From Choristoneura fumiferana (lineage: Eukaryota > Arthropoda > Insecta > Lepidoptera > Tortricidae): a stretch of 64,000 nucleotides of DNA. Below are positions 20,268 to 31,240 of the stretch, one piece after another. The position numbers and the translations under genes are program-made. Numbering within the stretch: the first letter of the stretch is position 1; every line of letters starts with the position of its first letter. A model generated the notes under the pieces. It searched no databases. It saw only the letters and a program-made list of their open reading frames with translations, and had not been told where the DNA came from. The stretch spans positions 16,530,157 through 16,594,156 of the forward strand of contig NC_133485.1 in the NCBI RefSeq assembly GCF_025370935.1, written 5' to 3'.

Positions 20268-20512
20268 TCGGTATTATAGACATTCGATATTTAGAATATT
20301 GACCTTAGAATCGTACGAAATTTAAATTTTCGATATTTTATCCGTCGATATTAGGATTTTCGAAATTTTAGCATTCGATAATTGTACTGTTCGATAATTT
20401 ATACTTTCGACATTTTGAATTTCAACCTTATGATCGTTCGACATTCTGATTTTCGATAATTTGACCGTTGACGTTTTAACCTTAGATATTTTAAATTTCG
20501 ATATTCAAATAC
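20268..20512. repeat. Degenerate tandem array, 15-16-bp unit
   Basis: TTCGA-like words occur at 20268, 20283, 20329, 20344, 20359, 20374, 20390, 20406, 20437, 20452, 20468, 20482 and 20497; the missing steps hold weaker matches. The unit is close to TTCGATAATTTGACC. Units differ strongly, yet the spacing stays at 15 or 16. Confidence 0.85.
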
Positions 20513-21153
20513 GTGCCCCCATAGAACTTGGTTCATTTTGATAATTTCTCTTATTTCGCAAGTAGGTAAGTACCTTTGAAAACTGGAGATGAAAATCAAA
20601 AGCCAAGAAAATAGAAGGCATAAAACGTATCGCTTTTCTCATCCTGGTTAACTTAATGAGCCGCAAAGTATCATACAGTTTGGATACAGTACGAATAAAA
20701 TATCTATAAATTGCGATAGTGAATAATAACTGTAAGTATCCAGTATATTTTGAGAGCGGACACATCCTGAAGATAGAGAACAAAAGGAGTGGTCAAAACT
20801 TTTATATCTCACCTATTTGAAACCTTACGACAGATTGGTTCGCCGACAAGTGCGAGCAAAGCAGGTCTTTTCTCTGGGATACTTTCAAAGAAAGAGAAAT
20901 GAGAATTTAATTCGGAGCAACCAAACATATTAAACCCTGACTGATATTATATAAATAAAGTTACTGTCTGGTATAGAATAGGCTGAATGATGTGCGTCTG
21001 TGTGTTATCTGAATAAAAAAAAAAGACACACAAACAACGTCCGGTCTTCTGTCTTCTAATATTTTAAAACATTAAAAAAAACAAGAGTTTCAAAATTAAG
21101 AAACATTTTTAATTAATCTGTTATCGGCTAAATTCCGTTTAAACATAATAATA
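20513..21153. other. About 640 bp with no recognised feature
   Basis: Lies directly before copy B of the large block; nothing recognised. Confidence 0.5.
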
Positions 21154-21637
21154 TAATACATGACCATAGAAAGCGGGAGATAAAAAGTAGAGTATAGCAA
21201 AATACTTCTTTCCTTGGTCAGTGTCTTTTGAATCCCTCGCTGCACTCACGAATCTCATTTCACTATCAATACTCAATCGAGCATCACAACCACGTTAAAA
21301 GTGCAGCACCTTAGAGGAAGAATTACTTCTAAGTACAAGCCAATTTGTCACAATGCGGGCTCGACTAGCAGCCTGGGGGGTGACAAAACAAGAAGCTGGG
21401 TAGTGGCCATTATGTAATGCCTGTATCTATAAATTAACAACGTTGTTACACACAGCAGGGTGTTTCTATAATATTTTTTTGCCTTTCAACACCGAAATTA
21501 GTTATACTTATCATAAAACTAGCCTGCTGCGATATTGGTGTTTCCTTGTGTTCAATTTTTGTTTTCACTTGCTAACAGGACTATTGCATGCTATGCAAGT
21601 TTTGCAGAATAAAGTCGTAAACACTCGGTTAGAGCTG

Positions 21638-22264
21638 GGCTTTTTACGGTTCCGTAGCCAAATGGCAAAAACGGAACCCTTATAGTTTCGCCATGTCAGT
21701 CTGTCTGTCCGTCCGCGGCTTTGCTCAGGGACTATCAATGCTAGAAAACTGTAATTTTGCACAAATATATAATAATATGTAAACTATGCCGACAAAACGA
21801 TACAACAAATTATTTTTTTAGAGTACCTCCAATAGACCTGAAGACTTTTTTTCTGATCCACCCTTGTAGTGTGGGGCTTGTTGGATAGGTCTTTTAAAAC
21901 CAATTGGGGTTGCTCAAACGATTTTTCGATTCAGTGATTTGTTTGCAAAATATTCAACTTGAAAGTGCAAATTTTCATTAAAATCGAAACCCCCCTCTAA
22001 AATCTAAACCGGTGGGTGGAAAAATTTTAAAAATTCAGGATGGCAGTAAGTATATAAAACTTACAAGGAAAACTATAACGGTTAAGTTGCCTTGAGAATT
22101 TTAGTAGTTTAAGAGTGAATAGCAGGCTAAGTTATAAAATATACCTAAACTTGGAATACTACGTACAAAATACGAAATCCTTAGAAAAATATTACTTAAT
22201 TTCTTCGTAACGGCTACGGAACCCTATCTCGAGCGTGTCCGACACGCTCTTGGTCGGTTTTTCT
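21638..22264 (-). repeat. 'GGTTCCGTAGCC' repeat (copy B of 485-1140)
   Basis: Same ends as 485-1140, with small indels around 21830-21860 and 21985. Confidence 0.85.
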
Positions 22265-22454
22265 ATTATTATGAGAATTTTTTGTAATTAAGTAACGGAA
22301 TAACCATTTTATGCTAAAATCGAAGGAAATTATTTTCTCGAAGGTATTTATAATAAACTAGCTCTGCAGCTCTGCTGCTCGCCGCGTTTCTGTCCGCGTA
22401 AATCGGTTCATCGCTATCCCGCGGGAACAATAAAATTTTCCGGGACTCAAGCTA

Positions 22455-23017
22455 TCTGTAGGTATCCATCCATCTATAGCAGCCCATAGTTCGTCCATCT
22501 TCGGACATAGGCCTCCTCTCCATTTCTCCACGCCTGGCGATCGACAGCCATATGCATTCATCCTCCACCCGCCTGTCGGCAGATATCGTCCTTCCACCTC
22601 ATTGGTGGTCTCCCTCTACTGCGAGTGTTCTTACGAGGTCTCCACTCCACTCCAGTGTTCGCCTCGCCCAACGATCGTGGTTCATCCTGGCAATGTGCCA
22701 TGCCCATCTCCACTTATTCCCCTCGATCTCTTCCACCACTTCTCGAACTTTTATGACTCGTCTAATCCACTCATTCCTTTTTGATGCATGACAGTTATCC
22801 CAAGCATTGACCTCACCATGGCTCTCTGTGCAACACGGAGTTTCTCTGCAGACTTCTCTGTCAGTGTGGTGGTTTCAATTCCATTAGTGAAGACGGGCAA
22901 GATACACTGGTTGAAGATTTTGGATCTGTAGGTATACCGAATCGAACTCTGAATCGATCGACTCAATGGTTTAAGCGTGATGAAGTAAGAAACAAACAGA
23001 CTTACAAACTTACGCAT
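22455..23017 (-). pseudogene. RTE-like LINE ORF remnant (copy B of 1343-1900)
   Basis: Keeps KIFNQCILPVFTNGIETTT...EKLRVAQRAMVRSMLGITVM in one frame. An extra CTGT near 22859 changes the frame relation seen in copy A. Non-functional. Confidence 0.8.
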
Positions 23018-23319
23018 AGTGGGATTATAAACTGTCTACTATGAAATGAAGACTTTGACAACAGCGGTTGTATTAAATAACAGTAAGGAAGGCGCGGTTA
23101 GAGCCTCTTTGCATTAATTGCTGAGATAGCGATCTCGTTACAGACTTTAATACTGTTCCTTGGCAACTAAGTTAGTCCTAATAGTGGTTTGGCAAAATAA
23201 TCATCATTAGCTGGAAAATGCGCACTCCTGAACAAAGGACTCCTCCTTAGAACGCCACAATTAACGACAAAAAGAATTTATTGCATCAGGGGTTATAATG
23301 AATACTCTCTACTTACCCT

Positions 23320-23571
23320 TTTCCGGCAGTGGCAGTGGGCGGGGCACATTGCTCGCAGGACTGATGGCCGATGGGGTCAGAAAGTTCTCGAATGGCGTCC
23401 GCGGACCGGGAGACGAGCTGTCGGGAGGCCTCCAACAAGAGGGAGCGACGACCTGGTTAAGATCGCGGGATCGCCGTGGATGCGGAAAGCACAAGACCGG
23501 TCTGAATGAAGAGCCTTGGGGGAGGCCTATGTCCAGTAGTGGACGTCTTCCGGTTGACATGTTGATGATGA
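23320..23571 (+). mobile_element. RTE-like LINE 3' end (copy B of 2206-2460)
   Basis: Ends GGCCTATGTCCAGTAGTGGACG and TGATGATGATGA in the same position as copy A. Confidence 0.85.
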
Positions 23572-23633
23572 TGACTCCTTTCAGGCTGAGAAACTGTTTT
23601 TCCGATTTATTTTCTGAAATATTTTTATTTTCA

Positions 23634-23910
23634 GATGGTAGGACCTTATGCAAGGTCCGCTCGGATTACTACCACCATCTTGCTCGCTAATCCTGCCGTT
23701 AAGCAGCAGTGCTTGCACTGTTGTGTTTCGGCGTGGAGAGTAAGACAGCCGGTGAAATTACTGGCACTTGAGGTATCCTATCTTAGGCCTCTAGGTTAGC
23801 AACGCATCTGCAATACCCCTGGTGTTGCAGATGTTTATGGGCGGTGGTGATCTCTTATCATCAGGAGACTCACTTGCTCGTTCACCATCCAGTCGAATAA
23901 AAAAAATTAC
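23634..23910 (+). mobile_element. SINE-like repeat (copy B of 2519-2794)
   Basis: Same boundaries and the same AATAAAAAAAATT end as copy A. Confidence 0.8.
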
Positions 23911-24121
23911 AATTAATTGTGATTCGTGAAAAGATGATTCACGCCCGCTCAGGAAGTTGCACGTTTGTTTTGAGCCGGCCGGCCGCAACTCCCTCCGTCT
24001 TCAGTTCATCTAGGGAGACAAGCCAAGGCTTGCCTTGATAATATTATTATGTCTTCTGGTGCCTCTCACCTTTATGGAGACTGCTCTACTTCTAAATTCT
24101 TAGAATTATGTATAAGGTGCT

Positions 24122-24569
24122 ATGTTGTGTTTCGGTGACCCTTGTTGTTCTACGTATCTCCTCATTTCTGATTCGATCCCGTAGATAAACCCCAAGCATA
24201 GCTCTCTCCATAGCTCGCTGAGTAACTCTGAGCCTATTTATAAGGCCTTAAGTAAAGCACCACGTCTCGGATCCATGCCACCGATCGACATAGCCAAGCG
24301 AATTAGCTCATGAAGTGGCAATGGGCGGGCCATATAGCACGGAGAGAGGATGGCCGTTGGGGCCGAAAAGTTCTCGAGTGGAGACCGCGGATCGGCAAGT
24401 GCAGCGTAAGGACGTCCACCAACAAGATGGACGGATGACCTGGTTAAAGCTGCGGGTTCACGGTGGATGCAGGCCGCTGCCAACCGAAGCAACTGGAGGT
24501 CTGTGGGGGAGGCCTATGTCCAACAGTGGATGTCCTACGGCTGAGATGATGATGATGTTGTGTTTTGGT
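24122..24569 (+). mobile_element. Twin-primed RTE insert (copy B of 3008-3470)
   Basis: The same 15-bp duplications at 24122-24136 and 24555-24569. The junction between the inverted and direct parts is ~15 bp shorter than in copy A (GATCCATGCCACCGATCG here). Confidence 0.9.
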
Positions 24570-24751
24570 TTGTATTAAAAAATTAAGCAAAAAAGCTAAA
24601 TGATGAAAATGAATGAAGCTTCTTTTCTGCTAATATCAGCGAGCATCTGTTACGAGGAAATGAACATATTAAGTTTAAAACAAAAAGCCGTCCTGCACAG
24701 TTTGCTAGCAAAGCTGCGTTCGACTACAGATTAATATGGACGTTGTTTCAC

Positions 24752-25384
24752 TTTTTAACCCCTGACGCAAAAGAAGGGTATTATAAGTTTGACCGCTAAG
24801 TGTATCTGTGTGTCTGTCTGTGGCACCGTAACTCTTAAACGGCTGAACCGATTTGAATGCGGTTATTTGAAAGCGAGTTTTCTAGAGATGGTTCTTAGAC
24901 ATGTTTTATCAAAATCGGTTCAGCCATTTTTGAGATATTGAACTTTGAAATGACAATTTCGGGGGTTTTCCAACTTTTGGTTGGTTAGGTTTAAAACGAC
25001 AGCATTTGTAAAAATGTAACTGACAAATATAACCTAACCTAACCAAAATAAGTTGGAAAACCCCGACTTTGTCACTTTAAAACGGCTAATCAGATTTTAA
25101 TGAAACATGTCTAAGAACTATCGCTAGAAAACCAGAGGCCGTATTGCCTAACATTTCTGTCGCTCGCCATCGCAATCAAATGACAGTTTTTGTATGCGAA
25201 ATCTGTCATTTGATTGCGACCGCGAGCGTCAGAAACGTTACGCAATAGACCTTCAGGTTTCAAATAAAAAAAATCGTATTCATATCGGTCCACCCGTTTA
25301 AGAGCTACGGTGCCACAGACAGATACACAGACAAACATTGCGGTCAAACTTATTACACCTCTTTTTGCGTCGGGGGTTAAAAAG
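24752..25384. repeat. Foldback 'CCCCGACGC' element (copy B of 3653-4287)
   Basis: Both arms and centre retained, including the inserted MITE at 25136-25253. Confidence 0.85.
25136..25253. mobile_element. 118-bp palindromic MITE (copy B of 4039-4156)
   Basis: CAG flanks at 25133-25135 and 25254-25256. Its presence in both copies shows that it predates their split. Confidence 0.85.
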
Positions 25385-25555
25385 TGTGTAGATATAGGTA
25401 TGTTAATAGCCTCCCGCGCGTGGACCACTTAAATTAAGTGCACTGCAAACATCTTGGCATAGTCAATAGTTGGTCTGGCGCGTACGTGTTATACGCCGAA
25501 CACTGTTAGACACACAATTGAAAAACGCTTGACAAAAGGCTGCGAAAATGCCCTC

Positions 25556-25888
25556 ATATATACGCGTGCAATATAATAACATACTCAGGATGAAAATACT
25601 GTAGCGCCTCTGGTATGTTTGCTGAGACGAAAGTAGAATGCCATCTTGCGCAAGCGAGCTGCCTCCTTAATGAGGCGTACTCATAGCAATGCACAGTATC
25701 ATAGCGAGTAGGTTGGATTGTCCCTTTGCTAAGCACTGGAACAGTTTGCATGTTATCACGTAGGTTATAATTTTAATTTTAATACTAAACATAATTTAAG
25801 TACTAAACTAACACATTTTTGTAGTAGGTAATTGTTTTATTTTCTTTATATGTATTTTTTATGGAACCAAGTTTTCCGAAATAAATGT
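25556..25888. other. ~330-bp segment present only in copy B
   Basis: Copy A joins CCCTCATATATA to TATTATGAGTGCAC across this point. The extra piece starts ATACGCGTGCAATATAATAAC and ends AAATAAATGTTAGAG, with no inverted ends and no clear target duplication. It may be a deletion in A rather than an insertion in B. Confidence 0.75.
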
Positions 25889-26110
25889 TAGAGTGCACTT
25901 ATAGGTCCAGACAAAAAACAACAGTAGCATGCAGTGTAGTGAACGATTATGTTTCTCTGAAGATGAGCTCAGGTTGAGTTCGAAACGTGTCGTGTTGTGA
26001 GGTGGTGGTGACATTTGTTTTTATGTGATTTGTGTGTGTTCTTACAGGTGGAGGAGCTGCTTAAGCAAACGTTTTGTTGCATGGGAGTTGCTATCGATGC
26101 CGCAGGGGAG
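25889..26110 (+). repeat. 'GTAGCATG...GAAGATGAGCTC' repeat (copy B of 4478-4700)
   Basis: Same order of blocks as copy A. Confidence 0.7.
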
Positions 26111-26147
26111 CAAAGTACCTATCTGTGTTTAGTTCATTTTTAGTTCA

Positions 26148-26623
26148 AAAAAACCGGCCAAGAGCGTATCCCGCACCCAAAATAGGGTTCCGTAGCCATT
26201 ACGAATAAAATAAGTAATATTTTTCTAAGGATTTCGTATTTTATATGGAATCTTCCAAGTTTAGGTATATTTTATACCTTAGGCTGCTATTTAAGAGTAA
26301 AACTACTAATAATTCTTAAGCAAACTTAGCCGTTATAGTTTTCCTGAAAGTTTGTATACTTACTACCAATAAATTTTTCTTCCATCTTATGAAAATTGCA
26401 CTTTAAGTTGACTATTTCGCAAAAAAATCAATGAATCGAAAAATCGTCGTAGCAAACCTCTAATGATTTTAAAAGACCTATCCAACAATACCCCACACTA
26501 TAGGGTTGGATGAGAAAAAAAACGCCCACACTTTACGTCTATGGGAGGTACCCTAAAAAATTTTTTTAAGTTTTTAATTGTACCATTTTGTCGGCATAGT
26601 TTACATAGATATCCGTGCAAAAG
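26148..26623 (+). repeat. 'GGTTCCGTAGCC' repeat, 3'-truncated
   Basis: Matches 4731-5165, then breaks off after ATATCCGTGCAAAA where copy A continues to the repeat end and an inserted LINE. Confidence 0.8.
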
Positions 26624-26796
26624 TCTGATATGACAATGATGATGATGTTTAACAAAGAATGGTATCCAAGATTCTGATGGAGTGACAGGCAGGATGAACA
26701 TAACGCGTGTTTGCGTTTTGCCAAATAAGAGTAGTTAACTCAGATTGAAGGTTTCTACTTGGCGAGGAATATATATATATATAATTGTATATAAAT

Positions 26797-27090
26797 AGCT
26801 GGAAATCGAGTATGCGGGTCACCTGATGGTAAGTGATCACCGCCGCCGATGGACACCTACAGCATTATTAATACTGCAGGTGCGTTGCAAGACTAAAGGG
26901 GTGATGGAGAGGGGGTAGAGGGGTGGAAGGGGGGAGGGGAGTTGGGCCTCCGGATCTCCCACTCACCGGACGAAACACAGTTGCAAAACTAATATTTCAC
27001 GCCGGTATTCTGAGGGAGTGTGGTACTAACCCGGTCGAGCCGGCCCATTCGTACTGCAGCCAGCAAGTGGTTACAGTAAGGCGCATAAAA
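26797..27090 (+). mobile_element. SINE-like repeat (copy B of 5849-6143)
   Basis: TAGCTGGAAATCGAG to CCCGGTCGAGCCGGCCC, preceded by a (TA)n run as in copy A. Confidence 0.7.
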
Positions 27091-27385
27091 AGTATATGTA
27101 GCGCATATGAGCCTCAGACGACTCCTTGTTGTTGTGTTGCGTTTGTGTTGAGCTCGTAGCTCCTAAACCTTCAACAAGGTGCAAAACCCGAGGAGCCCTA
27201 CGCCGTGCCAGTCGCCAAGGTGACCCATTTGCTGGACTGGTGCTGAAACCTGAAGGTCAGTAGGAATTATCATACACTAAGGAATTTGGAAAAAGTTTGT
27301 ACTAGGTACGTCTCACAAGAAATTTTATTTTACTTTTATCTTCATTTAGCTTGCTTTTGAAAAAAAAAATCAAACAGGTTTTGCA

Positions 27386-27627
27386 GGTGGTAGGACCTTG
27401 TGCAAGGTCCGCCCGGATTGCTACCACCATCTTGCTCGCTAATCCTGCCGTGAAGCAGCAGTCGGTGAAATTACTGGCACGTGAGGTATCCCATCTTAGG
27501 CCTCTAGGTTGGCAACGCGTCTGCAATACCCCTGGTGTTGCAGATGTTTATGGGCGGTGGTGATCTCTTACCATCAGGAGACCCACTTGCTCGTTTGCCA
27601 TCCAGTCGTATAAAAAAAAAAAAAAAA
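27386..27627 (+). mobile_element. SINE-like repeat (copy B of 6439-6681)
   Basis: Identical to copy A except for the length of the A-run. Confidence 0.8.
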
Positions 27628-27792
27628 CAATTATGACTATTTCTGTCATAGCTCTTTCAAGATACCAACGGGATTCTAAAAAGAAATATTTTAGAATTAA
27701 GTTTAAAAGAAATGGCTGTAGGTAGGTAGTCTTTTAGAGATGGGTACATTTTTGACGAGAAAACAAGCGCTTTAAAACTTAAATTTGTTAAG

Positions 27793-28434
27793 AGTGGGCA
27801 CGCCTCACCGCCTCGCCTTCGTTTAATCACAAGAGATCAAAGTTCCCTTTGAAATTTTAATTAAATCACGAGGCATTACACATCCTGCTCGCTTTTAACG
27901 ACGCTTGAAGGCGAAATAACTTGAAAGGTATGGAATATGTATAAGGCACAATTATTTATTGAATCAGGCGTTACTTTGCGGAGGTCTATATCAATGAACT
28001 AATAGTAGATTGTACATCAAGAGCATAAAACAAGCTATTTTACCCAAGCCGTTCATATAGCCACCCGAGCCGGTACGGCGAGGGTGGATAGACACGTCGA
28101 GGCGGAAATGGATTTAATGCTCGAGTTTTACACTCTGCTTTTCACTTCGATGGCGAGGAAATGAAATAGCAACAGTGGAAACAATTGGTCATTTACTATG
28201 TACCTTTTATTTTTCATGCATTATTATATAATATTTTTTAGTGATTTATTTCGATTGATTTGATTACTTTTTACTTTTATATTAATTAAAAAAAGATTTA
28301 AAAAATATGTAGAAACTTCTTTGTTTGTGTTTTGTGTTTACATCTGATTGCCTTAGTCTTATGCACTAGAGCATAAAAAGTCATTTTATGTCGCCTAGAT
28401 CCAGCATAAACACGAACCTTACGAGCATGAGAAG
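27793..28434. other. Sequence after the duplicated block; unclear
   Basis: 27950-28000 (minus: GGACCTCCGCAAAGTAACGCC) is one end of the family at 61640-61930, whose rest continues at 28435, so the intervening 28001-28434 is probably an insertion. It contains GAGCATAAAA near both ends, but I cannot define its boundaries. Confidence 0.45.
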
Positions 28435-28795
28435 TGAAAATTAATTTCTTTGCTCACCCGCGACCTTGTGATAAATAAGTTTATGCAAGATATGCGTGTT
28501 CATGCAGTTCCTTCACCTCCACACTGTAAGAACACACACAAATGACACAAACCCATGTTATCATTTTTGTTTGTTTTGTTTGAGAAAAAATATATAGGTC
28601 GGTACTTAGGGAGTTACAGTGACAAATTAAACGTTTGTTGTGGTTTGTTAGTCTAACATTTGGTAGCATGGTGTACGGTTGTGTTGCTCTGAAGATGAGC
28701 TCTGGTTGAGTTTGAAAGGTAGTGTAGTGTATTGCATTGGTGGTGATAGATAGGTTTGTATGATTTGTGTGTGTTCTTGCAGTTCAATGCATGGT
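28435..28795. repeat. Two facing pieces of the 'GGTAGCATGG' repeat
   Basis: 28435-28550 lies on the minus strand (TTGCTCACCCGCGACCTTG, CCTCCACACTGTAAGAACAC). 28640-28795 lies on the plus strand (TGGTAGCATGGTGTACGG, GAAGATGAGCTCTGG, TGTGTGTTCTTGCAG). They face each other around ~28600. Confidence 0.65.
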
Positions 28796-28914
28796 ACAGG
28801 CTAACTATTTTGATTTCTAGTCGCCATGAGGTCATCGTCACGATTTTTATCATGATCTTTGTCATCACAAGATGTATGCCATTCAAGAGGCAGGGTTATT
28901 TAGTGAGATAGATT

Positions 28915-29092
28915 ACCACAGTGGCCCTTGAATAGCAACCATACATTATTTCGGGACAAAAAGTAGCCTATATGTTAATCCAGGGTATATATAACCTGTA
29001 TGCCAAATTTCATGCAAATCCGTTCAGTAGTTTTTGCGTGAAAGAGTAACAAACATCCGTCCATACAAGCTTTTGCGTTATAATATTAGTAA
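28915..29092 (-). mobile_element. Helitron-like fragment
   Basis: Plus-strand text TTCGGGACAAAAAGTAGCC, ATCCGTTCAGTAGTTTTTG and TTATAATATTAGTA is the 5' half of the family on the minus strand. The CTAG end is missing. Confidence 0.6.
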
Positions 29093-29149
29093 AATTACGG
29101 TGTTTGACTATGTCGTATATGTTTTATAAATTAAAACTACACAATACCT

Positions 29150-29260
29150 GTTATCGAATAGCGAACAAATAATAAAGATTTGAAATTCAAGATTAGACAG
29201 AGAAAGACATACTGGCATGTGACGTCACACGCCAGTAGCGCCATCGTTTACCTTTACTTG
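29150..29260 (+). repeat. 'TTTGAAATTCAAGATTAGACAG' repeat
   Basis: Shared with 47520-47600, and includes the palindrome GTGACGTCAC. Confidence 0.6.
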
Positions 29261-29399
29261 CTCGAATTTCATTTGCCCGAATTTCACTTGCCATACCAAC
29301 GTTTGCCATAAAATATATAGAACCGTGCTGTTTTAAGGATTTTTTTTAAATGGATTGTTTAAATTTTGCCAAATGAAAATTGTAGAAAACGAAAGACGG

Positions 29400-29615
29400 C
29401 CAATTATACATACAAACATACAAACACACACTTTCGCATTTATAATATTAAGTATCGATATTTCGGGGATCTGGAAAACCGGCTCCAACGATGTCGATGA
29501 AATTTGGCATGTGGGGGTTTTCGGGGATGAAAATCGATCTAACTCGGTCTTATCTCTGAGTAAACGATTATTAGCGAGTTTTAGCCCGAGCAAAGCTCGG
29601 TCGCCCAGGTACTAT
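29400..29615. mobile_element. Two Helitron-like fragments
   Basis: ACACACTTTCGCATTTATAA TATTA at 29425-29450 is a minus-strand 5' end. Next to it a plus-strand 3' part runs GATGAAATTTGGCATG to CCGAGCAAAGCTCGG, a hairpin of the kind expected close to a Helitron 3' end, then CAGGTACTA. Confidence 0.5.
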
Positions 29616-29919
29616 CCAATTAAACAACATTCAGGAACAGCTTTCAAAATATTCTTACTTCAGTGTATTCTAAATAATAACTTAATATTTAAGTAGGGCA
29701 GACAAGCGCCAGGAAAAGCGATTTTCCAGCGAAACCTGTTCAAATTTACCAAAACTTAAGCTTAATTGGGAACTTGCTTGCCGGGCGAAACATACAAGAG
29801 CAAGGAATCAGGGCGATATTACCATCGCAGCTTATTGGAACGAAGTTCTGTTTTACGTGTAAATTTGTACGATAATAATTACTTTCTGTTACCATAGAAA
29901 CGACGGAACTATCTTATCT

Positions 29920-30059
29920 AATATAAAATGTTTTTGACCAAACTTATCCGAAACGGCTTGACCATTTTTTATGATTTTTTGTGTATATACGGTAAGTCTG
30001 AGAATATGACGTATTTTTTTTTATACTTCTACGCAGACGGAGTCGTGGGCAAGAGCTAG
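29920..30059 (+). mobile_element. Short Helitron-like copy
   Basis: TAATATAAAATG start and ACGCAGACGGAGTCGTGGGC...AGAGCTAG end; a CTAG terminus at 30056-30059. Confidence 0.5.
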
Positions 30060-30528
30060 GCTAATATATAAAATTTTCGGGTCAAAAATGTTTATGACAA
30101 AACTCCTTCGAAACGGCTTCACCGAAACCTATTTTATGCATCTGTGTGGTATTTTTGATGACAAAAGATGCGTCCCATTATGAACACCGATAATAACTAA
30201 ATCTTTTGGTAAAAAATAACATAAAACTTTCCACCGAAAGACGGGCATGCAGAGCTCAGAAACTTAAAACTTTAAAGCTGATGAGGAATCGGAAAGTTTT
30301 CTCCCAAGTTCCAACGTAATAGGATTTCAGTGATTATGGAAACTTGAGTACAGTTTTCGTAGTTTCAGTACCGGGTGCTAATTAAAGACGTACGCAATTA
30401 CCACTCCATGCAAACGCAGTCGAGCATGCATTTAATATGATGCTCGAGTCGATGCTGCGTCTATGAATCACCATAACAGTTAATACCTATAGCAAGGCAG
30501 TTACACAAATTCTTGGGCTCTTTACATA
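30060..30528. other. Mostly unrecognised
   Basis: A second partial Helitron-like start (CTAATATATAAAATTTTCGG) lies at 30061. The remainder is unassigned. Confidence 0.4.
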
Positions 30529-30763
30529 TAAACACGGTACGATATCGCGTCGCACTACGACGACGTGTACGTTGCGACATCGTATCGTGGACTACGAACA
30601 TTGACATCTATGTACCTTACGGCACTAGACTGGCTGGAACAAAACGCATCAATCATCAATATTACTTTGACACAACCCCTGTCACGAACGTCAACAAACT
30701 ATAGTGAATGGTTCACAAATTGCTGTGAACAAATTTTGTGCGCCGTTTTAATGCAAGAAACAT

Positions 30764-30794
<31 letters not shown>

Positions 30795-30999
30795 TTATTT
30801 ACACATATTCGATACATATAAAAATACATTAGATGGAGAGAAAAAAAAATAATAACATCGAATAGTATAAAGACACATAACATAGAAACATGTAGTCTAT
30901 ACATCGATATCGATGTCTACGAAGGATCTAGGAAGGACACCACATCATATCCTGGAACGGTGCCGCGTTGTAGCATGACGTGATATCGTACGGTGTTTA
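30529..30999. mobile_element. Inverted-repeat element carrying the 'GGCACTAGACTGGCTG' repeat
   Basis: AAACACGGTACGATATCGCG at 30530 is mirrored by TGATATCGTACGGTGTTT ending at 30998. Inner GCGACATCGTATCGTGG and CACATCATATCCTGG are also related inverted blocks. The middle (30618-30908) matches 18692-18880. No ORF. Confidence 0.65.
30756..30891 (-). mobile_element. 120-bp retroelement tail insert with AGAAACAT duplication
   Basis: AGAAACAT at 30756-30763 and 30884-30891 flanks an insert starting with (GA)14. Read on the minus strand the insert ends ...GTGTAAATAAATGT(CT)n, a 3' tail with AATAAA-like sequence. The paralogue at 18860 has the empty site. Confidence 0.88.
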
Positions 31000-31094
31000 T
31001 GCGTAAGTCCGTTATTCGCAATTAAATTAAACACTGACCTTCAGCTTGAGAGGCCTTGAGGCGTTGAGAATCAAAACCACTTTTTATCAGAATT

Positions 31095-31240
31095 CGTTTT
31101 AGCATTTGGTGTGGTAGAGCCTTACTGTAACCACTTGGGCCGGCTCGACCGGGTTAGTACCACACACCCAAGAATAACGGCGTGAAATATTAGTTTTGCT
31201 ACTGTGCTTCGTACGGTGAGTGGGAGATCCGGAGTCCCAA
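31095..31240 (-). mobile_element. SINE-like repeat, truncated (family of 5849)
   Basis: GGCCGGCTCGACCGGGTTAG, GGCGTGAAATATTAGTTTTG and GTGAGTGGGAGATCCGGA on the plus strand, reverse of the family. Confidence 0.65.

Larger units (their letters stand above)
21154..27792. repeat. Large duplicated block, copy B
   Basis: Same order of elements as 1-6845. The match ends at 27792 only because copy A runs into the gap; the sequence continues without an obvious boundary, as it does at 21154 where the window edge cuts copy A. Confidence 0.93.
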
